Under the pieces are notes generated by a model. That model was not told the origin of the DNA. It saw only the letters and a list, made by a program, of their open reading frames with translations, and did not search any database. DNA of 64,000 nt from Porphyra umbilicalis (Eukaryota; Rhodophyta; Bangiophyceae; Bangiales; Bangiaceae), in assembly GCA_002049455.2 (NCBI GenBank), contig KV918779.1:372001-436000 (forward strand). The letters run 5' to 3'. Position numbers and translations under genes: made by a program. This document shows positions 9,092 to 21,000 of this stretch, piece after piece. Position 1 is the first letter of the stretch. Every line of letters starts with the position of its first letter.

Positions 9092-11716
9092 ATGGAGAGT
9101 TCCCCGCCACCCTCTCCTCCCCCGCCCTCACCGCCGATTGGTTCTGACTTGGACGTTGCTGATGCAACCGAGACGCCTGTCGCCGGGCGGCGCAAGCGCC
9201 CTCTCAGTACGGGCCTGGGCTCAGTGCCTGCTGCCACCGACTTCACCAACTTTGTCCGTGATGTCGTAGGAATCACACGGGACGTCGTGATGGTCGCGCC
9301 CATGCCGTCAGTGATGCACAAGGGCGAGGACTGGAAGCTGGCACCTGCTTTCGTGGCGCAGTCGGACACAAGAACGCCCCTGTGGGGCCTCTTGGACGTG
9401 TACGAGCGCCTTACGGACGCAGACGCTGCCGGTGACGTCCTTGCACGGTGCCGTGTGTGTGCTCTGACGGGCGCGGACACGTTCCTCTTCCTCAAAGGTG
9501 GGGCCCCGAGCAATGGCACTAAGCACATGGAGGGGACGGCCAAGGGCAAGGCGTCTCCGTGCCGCCGTGCCGATCATCTGCAAGCGGCGCTGTACCTGGC
9601 AAAGAATGCACAAGGCGGAAATCGGACGCGCGTGGTGGCGGCCAATGGGACGATCCGCCGCTTCATGCAGCCGAAGGCGCGGCGGGAGCACCACCTTCGC
9701 TTTGTCCAAATGCAGGTCATGACGCGGTCGCCGCACGCGTTTGGCCAGAACCTGTACGTCCGGATGTTTCTGGACGGCCTGAAGGCGCAGTACTCACCCC
9801 CGGCTCTGGACACGGTGGCGCATCTTCTCACGGAGCTCGCGACTTTTGTGTCGGACGCGCTGCGGTCGGTCATCTCGGTCGCCAAGGAGCAGTACGCCGG
9901 CGTGCCGTTTTGCCACGTAGTAACGGACCTGTGGACTGAGGAGCACTCGCACCGCAGCTACGGGTCTCTCGTCCTACGACTTACGGACTTGGAAGCGGGG
10001 ACGGCGCGGGAGCTTTCCCTTGGCGTATGGCGGTGCTCGGGGAGGCACAACTACAAGAACATCCGCTCGTGGGTCGCCAACCGGCTTTCGTTTCTCGGTG
10101 TGGAGCTCCAGGACGTCTCGTCGGCGACGACGGACTCGGGCTCGAATGAACGGAAAGCAATGATTGGCTTTTCGGGAGCCTGGGTGCCCTGAGCAGCGCA
10201 CGCGATCCACAACGCCGTTCGACACGCGGTAGGCGGCTCTGGCGAGACGGCGGCGCAGCGGGCGTCCCGACTCCTTACCTCGGGCGGCCGGGCCGGGCGC
10301 GCGCGAACGGGGTGCCGCAACACGATGGCTCGCGAGTTCTTGGAACGTGCGCGCGGCACCATCCGCTTCTTTGAACACTTTCCCGTGGAGGCGCTGGCGC
10401 TGTCGGAGATCGTCGTCCCCGAAGACGTGGCGTCGCGCAACCTGACGCAGGACGTGGTCACGCGCTGGGGGTCGACTTACCTAGCGCTGTGCCGCTTGTA
10501 CACGATATGGCCGCGTCTGTCTGTATTCTTCCGGTCTACATCTCTGTCGGCCGGTCAGCGGAAGCGCAAGCTTCTGAACCGTGACTGGGACGTGCTCCGG
10601 CAGCTGATTGCGGTTCTCTCCCCTGCGTTTGAAGTGACCAAGGCCAGTGAGAAGTCGGCGGCCACCCTGGCGGAGATCTTCGTCCTCGTCGTCGCGCTGC
10701 GCAAGACGATGTTGGAGGACGCACTGAACGTTCCCCTGTTCCCAGAGCTCCCCCTCGCCGTCGGCGGCGCCGCTATCGAGACGTACATTGACGAGTACCC
10801 TGACGATGCCGTCATTGAGATTGATGGGCGACTTTACCCTTGCGTCTTGACGTTTGTGGACGAGACGCCTGGCCAAGAGTGCCTTGACGAGGAAGCACGG
10901 ACTGCAGTCTACGTGCTGCGCGACGAGATTGACAGACTGTTCCTCAACACCCTCGACAACTCCAAGAATTGGCTGAAGAACAAGGCGGTCCTGTCCTCGG
11001 TTTATTTGACCCCGGGCGGCGCCAGACTGCTGAGGGAGGTAGCGGCCTGGCTAGAGGTGGAAGACCCCATCGATGACGCGGAGGCAGCGGTTGTGCACAT
11101 GTGCGACAAGCTCATTGATGCACGGGGGACTCTAGCAACGGAGCCTACTCCCGGTGTTGCCGGCGGCAGCGGAAGTGCTTCCCGCAACCCGTCGGAAGCG
11201 CGCATGGAGGCGCGCTCCTCTTTGACGCACTGGGGAGCGGGACCCGGTGCGACGCCATGCACGTCAGCAGCCGCACGCCCACAATCGTCTGCATCACACG
11301 CCCGCATGGAGCTTGTTGCTTTTTCGCGGCTGTCCGAGACGGCTGAGCGGGAGCCTCCCCTGGCTTTTTGGGTTCGGCACCGTCAGCAGTTTCCGTCTCT
11401 TTATATTTTGGCGGGGTCATTCTTCGGTGCTGTTGGGTCTTCATCATCGTGTGAGCGGGCATTTTCGCTCACTGGGGGGCTGGTGAGCGAGGAGCGCTCA
11501 TCACTGTCGGTGGACACCGTCGAGATGCATTCGTTGGTGGCAGCCAACATGGGGATGGTTCCCACGCAGAGCTCTGCGGTGCCAACGCTGACGAGAGCGC
11601 AAGCGAGGGCATTCCGCGACCGCATGAACTCGTTCGTTCCGGAAGAGGAGGGGGGCGTCGATGGTGTGGACGAGTGGAGCAGTGGCGAGTCACCTCCACC
11701 CAGCGATGATGAGTAG
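9092..11716 (+). pseudogene. hAT-family transposase with one internal stop
   Basis: One reading frame of about 874 codons, broken by TGA at 10190-10192. The N-terminus is Pro-rich, then comes a possible BED-type zinc finger starting at CRVC (residues 120-123). The RNase H-like core has Asp in VVTDLWT (about residue 282) and Asp in TTDSGSNE (about 349). The stop falls where hAT proteins normally have Cys before AAH (here stop-AAHAIHNAV). The frame then continues through TRWGSTYL to the C-terminal hAT dimerisation region, with the Glu of SSSSCERAFS near 11455, and ends in an acidic tail. hAT transposases cut and paste DNA, giving 8-bp target duplications (family knowledge). No ends could be assigned. 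A single-base change is the only visible defect. Confidence 0.88.
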
Positions 11717-12109
11717 TATAGACTTCATAGCACCATTAGGTTGTCATCGTTTTTGTATATGACGTTTCTTGAAGCTTGTTCCCAGCGCTGTTGTGGTGCT
11801 ATGCGCCAGCTGGGTGCCATCCTGAGCCAACAGAAAGCCAGCAAGCGGGGAACACCAAAGCGACAAACACCTCTTCGTCGTTGTGCGTGCCCGCGCGTTC
11901 GTATGTATCCATACGCATGTTGTAGCCGGTACTAATGTCCCCCATGAGCGAAGACATGCAAGTGGCTTCCACCAACAGAATATGCTCCCTATCATTCTTG
12001 ATTCTGATGGCATGCAGCTGCATGAACCCCCAGCTCACCCCGCCCAACATGTGGACGACGACAAGCGAACTGCATCGCCTACCAACATTACCTATAGAGA
12101 TCATGATGA
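11717..12109. other. Spacer between hAT gene and satellite
   Basis: AT-richer sequence with no recognisable gene; expected to hold the hAT 3' end, which I could not place. Confidence 0.45.
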
Positions 12110-15065
12110 GATGCACTCGACTCCTCGACGTGACCGCGCAACCTTTAACTCCACCCCGAACCCAGGCACCCTGCCGACACACTCCACCGGGCCGGGCCTC
12201 ACGCCAAGCACCGGCAGCATCACCTTCCCCACGCCCCACGGCGCGGATATCAACGCCACCTTGATGGTGGTCATCTTCGTGACGTTCGCGCTCTTGGAAG
12301 ACGTGATGACAGTGGCGGGGGACGTCGGCGCGGCGGCCAAATCAAGGCCGCCGCCTGCCGACGACACCAAACGCGCACCCACCAACCTCCCCCGCACCCA
12401 GGCACCCTGCCGACACACGCCACCGGGCCGGACCACACGCCCAACGCCGGCAGCATCGCCTTCACCACGCCACAAGGCACGCAGATCAACGCCAGCTTAA
12501 ACGTGGTGGTCGCCGCGGCGTGGGCGGCATTGGCCGACATGGTGACGGTGGCGAGCCACGTCGGCGCGTCGGCCGAGTCATGGCTGCCACACGCCGACAG
12601 CAGCAACCGCACTTCCATCAACCTTCCCCGCACTCGGGAATCCCGCCGACATACGCCACCGGGCCGGGCCCGCGCCTCACACAGGCAGCATCACATCTTC
12701 AACGCCCCAGGGCGCGGAAATGGACGCCATCATGATGATGGTGGTCGCCATGGCGTAGGCGGGCTAGGCCGACATGGTGACTTTGGCCGGGGACGTCGGC
12801 CCGGCGGCCAAATCAAGGCCGCCGCCCGCGGACAGCAGCAACCGCACACCGAACAATCTCTCCCGCACCCAGGCACCCCGCCGAAACACGCCACCGGGCC
12901 AGTCCGGCGCCCAATACCGGCAGCATCACCTCTTCCACGACCCAGGGCGTGCAAATGAACGCCAGCTTGATCGTTGTGGTCACCGCGTCGTAGGCGGCGT
13001 TGGCAGACTCGGTGACTGCGGCAGGGGACATCGGCGCGGCGGCCAAATCAAGGCCGCCGCCCGCCGACAGCGGCAGACGCACACCCAACGACCTCCCCCG
13101 CACCAAGGCACCCCGCCGACACACGCCACCGGGCCGGGCCCAACGCCCAAAACAGGCAGCATCATCTCCCCCACGCCCCACGGCGCGGATATCAACGCCA
13201 CCGTGATGGTGGTCATCTTCGTGACGTTCGCGCTCTTGGCAGACGTGATGACAGTGGCAGGGGACGTCGGCGCGGCGGCTAAATCAAGGCCGCCGCCTGC
13301 CGACAACACCAAACGCACACCCACCATTCTCCCTCGCACCCAGGCACCCCGCCGACAAACGCCACCGGGCCGGGCCACACGCCCAACGCCGGCAGTATGA
13401 CTTTCCCCGCGCCGCACGGCGTGCCAATCAACCCCAGCCTGGTGGTTGTGGTCGCCACGACATCGGCGGCCTTGGACGACGTGGTGACGCTGGCGGGGGA
13501 CGTCGCCGCGGCGCCCAAATCAAGGCCGCCGCCAGCCGACAGCACAAAACACACTCCCCCGCAACCAGACACCCCGCCGACACACGCCACCAGGCCGGGG
13601 CCGCCCCCGACACCGGCAGAACACCTCCCCCACGTCTCCGGGCCCGCAAATCAACGCCAACATTACGACGGTTGTTGGCGCGGCGCCGGCGGCCTTGGCC
13701 GACGTGTTGACGGTGTCGTGGGACGTCAGCGCGGCGGCCAAATCAAGGCCGCCGCCTGCCCACAGCGCCATGCGCACACGCAGGAACCTCCCAGCATCCA
13801 GGATCCCGGCCGACGCACGTTACAGGGCCGGGCCACATGCCCAACACCGGCAACATAACGTCTCGCACGCCCCAGGGCGCGCAAATCAACACCACCTTTA
13901 TTGTTTTTGTCGCCGCGTCGTAGTCGACCTTGGCCGAAATGGTCACGGTGGCGGGGGACGTCCGCGCAGCGGCCCAGTCACCGGCACCACCCGCCGACAG
14001 CAGCAACAACACACCGAGGAACGTCCCCCGCACCCAGGCACCCCGCCGACACGCGCCACCGGGCCGGGCCACACGCCCAAAACAGGCCGCATCATCTCCC
14101 CCACGCCCCACGGCGCGGATATCAACGCCACATTGATGGTGGTGGTCGCCGCGGCGTAGGCCGCCTTGGCCGACATGGTCGCAGTGGAGGGGGATGCCGG
14201 CGCGGCGGCCAAATCAAGGCCGCCGCCTGCTGACAACACCAAACGCACACCCACCAACCTCTCCCGCACCCAGACACCCGTCCGACACACGCCACAGGGC
14301 CGGGCCACACGCCCAACGCCGGCAGTATGACTTTCCCCGCGCTCCACGGCGTGCAAATCAACCCCATCTTGGTGGTTGTGGTCGCCGCGACGTCGGCGGC
14401 CTTGGACGACGTGGTGACAATGGCGGGGGACGTCGGCGCAGCGGCCGAATACAGGCCGCCGCCCGCCGACAGCACAAAACGAAAACCGAGCAACCTCTGC
14501 CACAACCAGACACCGCGCCGACACACGCCACCGGGCCAGCGCACATGCCCAACACCGGCAGAAACAACTCCTTCACGGCCCCTGGCGCGCAAATCAACGC
14601 CAACGTGACGATGTTGGTTGTCGCGGCGCCGGTGGCTTTGGCCGACGTGGTGTTGGTGGCGGGCGACCCCGGTGCGGCGGACAGATCAGGCTGGTGGTCC
14701 GCCCACATCAGCCAGCGCACGCCCAGCAACCAACCCCGCACCCAGGCATCCGGCCGACACACGCCACCGGGCCGGGCCACACGCCCAACACCGGCCGCAT
14801 CACGTCGCCTACGCCCGACGGCGCGCAAATCAACGCCAGCTTGATTGTTGTGGTCGCCGTGGCGTCGGCGGCCTTGTCCGACGTGGTGACGGGGATCGGG
14901 TACCCCGCGGCGGCGGGCAAATCGGCGCGTCGGCGGCAAGCGCCAACATGGTGACTGAAGCGAGGAACGCCGGCGCCGGGTCCACGTCCACGCAGCCGCC
15001 CGGCCGCACCGTTTACCGCACACCCAGCAACCCCCCGCGCACCCCGGCACCCCGGAGGCACGTGC
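12110..15065. repeat. 235-bp satellite array, about 12 copies
   Basis: Landmark words recur at a near constant interval: AAATCAAGGCCGCCGCC near 12338, 12809, 13044, 13281, 13517, 13740, 13975 and 14211 and, diverged, in the units between and after; CACCGGGCCGGG at 12185, 12421, 12657, 12893, 13130 and so on. Spacings are 227-237 bp. The period is not a multiple of three, so the long ORFs on both strands here do not keep one coding frame from unit to unit. The array ends about 90 bp before the target duplication of element C. Confidence 0.92.
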
Positions 15066-15152
15066 GGCGGACCGGGTTCACCACGCAAGATGCAGGCGTG
15101 ACTGCTGTCGCGAGCCGCACACTGGGCAGTCGACATCCAGTCCCGCCCTGAG

Positions 15153-15157
15153 ACACC
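15153..15157 (+). other. Target site duplication ACACC (left, element C)
   Basis: ACACC directly before the 5' LTR; repeated at 25277-25281 directly after the 3' LTR. Confidence 0.9.
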
Positions 15158-15832
15158 TGTGGCGGTTGGGGCTGACCGGTGGCAGGGCGACACCTGGGGT
15201 GGCTGACGTGGCCCTACGGATCGGGCTCGGCGGGGGCTGGACGGCTGTCGTGGGCCCTACGTTGGCCCCGCGGCGCGGGCGGACCGTGTCCCGGATGGCG
15301 CCCTGTGATTGGCCGACGTGTGCCTGGATATCTTGGCCGCTGCTGGTGGCGGTTGTGGGATTTGATTTTTCTTTGCTTGTATTTCGCATTGTTTCGAGGG
15401 ACTTGCTTGTCGTATTTTGGGTGGCCTGCATTGGCCGGCCCCGATTGGTGGCCGAGCCACGGGCTCCCGAGGGTCGTTTGCTTCCACATATTTCCGCGGG
15501 TTGGGACCGAATAGCGGCCTCCCAGCGAAGGTGCCCCGTCTGCCCTCTAGGGGCGGGGGTGCTGGCGTGTGTTGGCCCGCTGTGGCCCCGCTAGGGGGCT
15601 GCCGTGGGGGCTCTTCAGGGGAGGTCTCGGCCTCCCCCTCGTGTTCACAGAAAAAACCAACCGTGCCTTGGGTCTCTTGCTCCCTCGGGTCTGTGCCGTA
15701 ATACCTGTGTCCCCCTCCCCGGGACGGGCGTGGATTGCACTTTTCCCTTGCCGGTTCCTTCTGGGCCTCCCTCATTTGGGCTCCAGGGGTTACTGATTTG
15801 CCTCTCCGGACAGAAGAGAGAAAACCGCTACA
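15158..15832 (+). repeat. 5' LTR of element C
   Basis: Begins TGTGGCGGTTGGGG and ends CGCTACA. It matches 24602-25276 along its full length with few substitutions, for example CTTCAGGGG versus CTTAAGGGG. Confidence 0.93.
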
Positions 15833-15836
15833 TTAA

Positions 15837-15854
15837 TGGTGGAGCAGCAGGGGA
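15837..15854 (+). promoter_or_regulatory. Primer binding site, element C
   Basis: TGGTGGAGCAGCAGGGGA, four bases after the LTR. Identical over 18 bases to the site of element D and similar to that of element B (TGGTGGATCTGCGGGGGA). TGG pairs with a tRNA CCA end; the rest predicts a tRNA whose acceptor 5' strand begins GGAGCAG. I could not assign the tRNA. Confidence 0.75.
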
Positions 15855-15984
15855 GGGACATACTTTTCTCCCGTATCGGGACGCCCCTCCTCTTTCTTTG
15901 GCCGAACCCCTCTTTTTTTCTGTCCGTTTGGGTTTTCTTGCCTCTGGTATCCTTCGGGGACCAGTCGAGTGCCGTGGGGCCAAC

Positions 15985-18065
15985 ATGCCGGACCCTCCCG
16001 CTGGTGGACGGGGTCGGGGTGCGCCCCCGGACGCGTCGCTTGTTACTCCTGCTGGCCGTGGAGGAGGGACAGGTATCCGCCGGACTGCTTCAGCCGGTGG
16101 CCAGACCGGGATACCCCTTCGCGTGACGCCCCCGCCGCCTCCTACTGGTGTTGAGGACCCGCCTGGCCGTGGCGGCTCCTCCCTGATGCCGACTGATCTA
16201 CGGTCTGTGCTGGACGCGTTCCGGTCGGGGATGCTGGCCGACGTTACGCGGGCCCTGAGCGAGTCCCCTCGACGGGGTGAGTCGGGCGGACAAGCGTCGG
16301 AACAAGGTGGGACAGGCAGGTCCCACACGAAGCGGCACCACTCACGGCGTCGCCGTCCTCCCTCTTCGTCTTCTTCGTCGGACGGGTCTTTCTCTGGATC
16401 GGCCCGTGGTCAAGGTGACAGGGGGGCTACTCCGCCACACGGGACCGATCTGACGGTCCCCCCTATTCCTGTTCTGCAATGTTCGGACGATCTGTTTTCG
16501 CGGGTGCTGGACTACAAAACCTACCGCCTACGGAACCGTCGGACGGGCTACGGGGCGGCCCAAGCGCGTAAGACGGGCCGAACCACCAAAAACATGAAGC
16601 ATTCCTTCGGCGGGTTTCCGCCGTTCTCGGGTAAGGACCCCCTCAAGGTCTTCTCCTGGCTCCGCAAGTTGGTCAAGGCATGTGATGACAACGACGTGTC
16701 GGAAGGGATGGCCCTCTACGCGATTCCCCACTTCCTGTCGGGCGACGCGGAATCCGCTACACCCGCGAACTGCCGGACTCGGGGACCGCGCTGGGCGTCT
16801 CGAGCATCACGTCCTACCCTGTGGCTGTGAACTGGTTCCTGCAGACCTACGCGGAACCGCACACGCTGGCTCTCGCGCAGGACACCTTCAGTCGGGCAAC
16901 CATCGAGCCCGACGAGACGATCGAGTCCTTCGCTGCCCGCTTGCGTGGCCTGTCGGACCGGTGTGGGAACATCCATACGGAAGGGACCATGAAGCAGCAA
17001 CTCATTCAAGGTCTGCCGGCCTACATTCGGACGGAGGCTGTTGTCTACAACACGCCGGCCTGTTCCTTCCAGCAGTTGGTGACCTACACGTCGGGCAGGC
17101 ACAAGGCGGCCGAGGAGGTCATGACGATGGCCCGTGATGGTCAGGGCCCCTCGACACCGTCTCCCTCCCGTGGTCCCCGCCGTCTCTCGGCGATCCCGCG
17201 GACGCGTCCGACCCGTTCGGATTTTCCGGCGCTGGCCCTCGGTGAGACGGAGCCCCCTGTTGCCTCTTCGCCGGCGGCCAACCCGGAGCCAAGCCAACCT
17301 GTTTGGGGCCGGCAGGACAACCTGCCTCGGTTCTTGACGGGACGCCCGGAAGACCCACGGCGCCCCCGCATCTGTTTCCTGTGCTGGACAGCGGGACACA
17401 TGTCCTACACGTGTCCGATCTTGACGGACCAACAGAAGGCGCTCGTGAACAAGGCCCGTGGGTCCTTCCTTCAAGCGACACGCAGTCGTGGAGCCGGACA
17501 GGACGAAAAGGGACGGGCCACGCGGACCTACAACCGTCAACTCCGCATCGCTATGGTCCAAGCCCTCTGTGACGGCATTGACAAGTCGAACGAGGAGGAC
17601 AAGCAAGACGGTTCGGATTTTCCGGCGCTGGCCCTCGGTGAGACGGAGCCCCCTGTTGCCTCTTCGCCGGCGGCCAACCCGGAGCCAAGCCAACCTGTTT
17701 GGGGCCGGCAGGACAACCTGCCTCGGTTCTTGACGGGACGCCCGGAAGACCCACGGCGCCCCCGCATCTGTTTCCTGTGCTGGACAGCGGGACACATGTC
17801 CTACACGTGTCCGATCTTGACGGACCAACAGAAGGCGCTCGTGAACAAGGCCCGTGGGTCCTTCCTTCAAGCGACACGCAGTCGTGGAGCCGGACAGGAC
17901 GAAAAGGGACGGGCCACGCGGACCTACAACCGTCAACTCCGCATCGCTATGGTCCAAGCCCTCTGTGACGGCATTGACAAGTCGAACGAGGAGGACAAGC
18001 AAGACGGGGACCTTGGGCCCAAGCCGGGAACCGAGCCGGACAAGTCTGGCTCGGGGAACAGTTAG
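15985..18065 (+). pseudogene. gag: Gag of element C, frameshifted, with duplicated zinc knuckle
   Basis: The ATG at 15985 (MPDPPAGGRG) starts a Pro/Gly/Ser-rich N-terminus, then a capsid region (HSFGGFPPFSGKDPLKVFSWLRKLVKACDD) matching those of B and D. Around 16745-16757 the frame changes by one base: LSGDAES is followed in another frame by RYTRELPDSG...AVNWFLQ. The second part runs to TAG at 18065. It holds two identical 132-residue segments, each with a knuckle CFLCWTAGHMSYTC (CX2CX4HX4C), from a tandem duplication. Role: virus-like particle formation and RNA packaging (family knowledge). The pol frame overlaps its end in the -1 phase. Confidence 0.88.
17215..18006 (+). repeat. 396-bp exact tandem duplication in gag (C)
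   Basis: 17215-17610 and 17611-18006 appear identical. 396 bp is 132 codons, so the frame is kept and the zinc knuckle is present twice. Confidence 0.95.
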
Positions 18066-21000
18066 CGGGGGGCGGGCAACTGTCCGACCCCCCGTTGTGG
18101 GCTAGTCCATGCGCGGAACCATCCTCGACTTGCGTACCGAAGTTGCTGACGAGACCGGCGGGACAAGCCCCTAGGCGGCGCGGCCTCGCTGGTCCCTGTG
18201 CGTTGAAGGGAACCCTGCTCGTGTTGCGGAAACGAAACTTTGTGGTCTCGGCGGCCCTGCGTTTGTCGTCGGACCATCCTGTGCGAGAGACCCCATGTGT
18301 GTTGGACACCGGGGCGGGACCAAGTGTCGTACGGGAGGATGTCCTCCCCTCGGGCTGGCAACAGCGGGCCCTGAGGGCCCCTCGGTCGACCCACGTGTGT
18401 GATGCGTCCGGCCAACTCCTGAAGGTTCGGGCCCAAGTGGAGTTGTCTGTCTTTGTGGACGGCGCCGCCATGCCGTTCCAGTTCTTGGTGGTCAAGGCCC
18501 TCTCGGTCCCTGTCATCCTGGGCATGGACTTCCAGAAGGAGCACGTCAAGGCCATCTATCCGGGCTGCGAGACAGTCTCCTGGAACCACGGCGGCTGTAC
18601 AAAGGCGGAGAACGCGTGGGACGGCAAGAAGAAGGAGCCCAACTCGGTGAAGGGCAACCCGACCCGTCGGGATGGCGGGACCATCGACTTGCGACAGGGC
18701 GTGACGGTGGCCCCGTTCACAATCCAAGCGGTCTCCGTGGTTTGCGGGACCGCGGGGAAATGTCGACTCATCAAGCGACCCGAAAAGCTCGCCGAGAAGG
18801 GACTTCGCCTGCACAATGCCCTTGCCAACCTGAAGCCCCGACGGGAATTCATTCTCCACCTGACCAACATCTCGGAAAAGCCGGTCAACTTACCGAAGGG
18901 CTACGCGATCGGCCTGGCGGAGCCCTATGCGGGCCCAACGTACGACATCAAGGAGGACAACTTGCCCGCTGATGTGGGGGCGGACCCCCTCTGTGTTGCT
19001 GGGCCGACGGAAGATCAACCTCGTCTGGAAGCGCCGTTGGCCGCGGCCGAAGCGCAGGGCCTGAAAACCAGCGAGCCACTACAAGATCGGGCCCAGCCGG
19101 ATCAAGAACCGTCGGAATCGGAACCATGCCCACGGGTAGCCTACGAGCTGATCCCGCCAGATTTACATCCCGCGGTACGGCAACTGATGGATCGCTACAA
19201 GCACCTATGGAGTGGCCAGTTGGGCCGGATTGATGTAACACCCCACAGGATCGCCCTCCACCCCGGGACTCGGCCCATTAGGTCCCAACCGTACCGGACG
19301 GGCTTCCATCACCGACGTCTCCTGGCGGAGCAAGTGGCGAAGCAACTCAAGATGGGGGTCATCGAGCCGTCGCAGTCCGAATGGTCCTTTCCGGTCGTGA
19401 TGGTGCCCACGCCGGACGGGTCCCCTCGGTTCTGCGTGGACTACCGCCGCCTGAACGACGTGACGGTCAAGGATACGTACCCCCTGCCCCGCATGGACGA
19501 TTGCATCGACTTCCTGGGCGAGGCGTCTGTCTTCTCCATGCTGGACTGTAACTCCGGCTACTGGCAGATTCCGGTGGCCGTCGAGGACCAAGACAAGACG
19601 ACCTTCACGTGCCACGATGGAACCTACAAGTACATCCGTCTCCCTTTCGGTTTGACGAACACGCCGGCCACCTTCCAGCGGGCTATCGACATGGTCCTGT
19701 CGGGCGTCAAGTGGAAGACCTGCCTGGTTTATCTGGACGACGTGATTGTCTTCTCCCGGACGGTCGAGGAGCACATCACCCACCTGGACGAGGTCTTTGG
19801 TCTGTTGTTCCGCGCTGGGGTCTCCCTCAAGGCGTCCAAGTGCTTCCTGTTCCACGAAGAGGTCGAATACCTGGGGCACATCGTGGGACGCGGACACATC
19901 CGGGTGAACGAGAAGAACCTGGTGGGGCTCCGTCACGCCGAGCCGCCCCGGACGAAGAAGGACCTGCGGAGCTTTCTCGGTATGTGCAACGTGTACCGCC
20001 GGTTTATGAAGGACTACGCGCAAGTGGCCCGACCCCTCCCGGCCCTGACTAGTCCTAAGGTGTCGGACCCGCTTCCGCCGTTCTCGCGGGACCAGCGGGA
20101 GGCCTTTGAGGAACTCAAGAGGCGGCTCACCAACACGCCGATCCTGGCGCTCCCGCGGGCGAACGGGGCCTACGTGGTGGACACAGACGCAAGCGATTAC
20201 CAAGTGGGTTGCGTCCTGACGCAAGAACAGCCGGACAAAACCTTCAAGCCGATCGGGTATTGGAGTCGCCCGATCAAGGGGGCCGAGAGGAACTACAGCA
20301 CGACGGAGAAGGAGTGCCTGGCCGTCGTTTGGGCCCTCTTCATGTTGCAGCCTTATGTCCAAGGGACGCGGTTCGTCGTCCGGACGGACCATTCTGCCCT
20401 CCGATGGATGCTCCATATGGACGGGGCTCACGGACGCCGGGCCCGCTGGCGGCTACGGTTGGCAGAGTTTGACTATCTGGTGGAAACCCGTGCGAAAGCC
20501 GCCCATCACGCAGCGGACACGATGCCCCGGCTTGCGACACCCTCGGTGGACACAAGACCGATCCCGGAGGAGATTCCCTGCCTCGCCCTGGCCAACTCCT
20601 CGCGGGCGTGGACCACCCCGTCGTACCAGGACAGACGGGACTATCCCCCGATCACGGTGGCCCGTCTGGTCAAGGCCCAAGCGCAGGACAACCGGTGCCA
20701 TGAGCTACGACAAGAGATGGACCGGAATGCCCAATCCCGGTTCTCCGGAAACGAGCAGGGCTTGCTGGTCCGTCGCGCACCACTGGACCGGGCGACGCAG
20801 GTGTACGTCCCCAAGGCCCTACGGACGGAGATCCTCACCCTCGAACACGCGCCGGCCCATGCGGGACACCCGGGTGCCAACAAGATGTACGTATCCATGC
20901 GGCGCTTCTTTTATTGGGAGTCCATGGTGGCCGACGTGTACGACTACGTGGCACACTGTGGGACCTGTGCCAAGGGGCGCGTGGGCAGCCGCAGACGGAC

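Noticed and set aside
12110-15065. CRISPR-like regularly spaced repeats
   Set aside because: Units of 235 bp without short conserved repeats and unique spacers, in a eukaryotic context.
12101-15193. Long overlapping ORFs on both strands between 12.1 and 15.2 kb
   Set aside because: They lie in the 235-bp satellite; the period is not a multiple of three, so frames change from unit to unit and the ORFs reflect GC-rich composition.
16716-18002. 428-codon minus-strand ORF opposite gag of element C
   Set aside because: Exact antisense shadow of the gag frame, including its duplicated block; not at the conserved antisense position and without homologues in A, B or D.
18040-18070. GGGGAAC near the gag end of C as a frameshift site
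   Set aside because: It is not in the X XXY YYZ phase relative to the gag frame, so it was not annotated as a slippery site.
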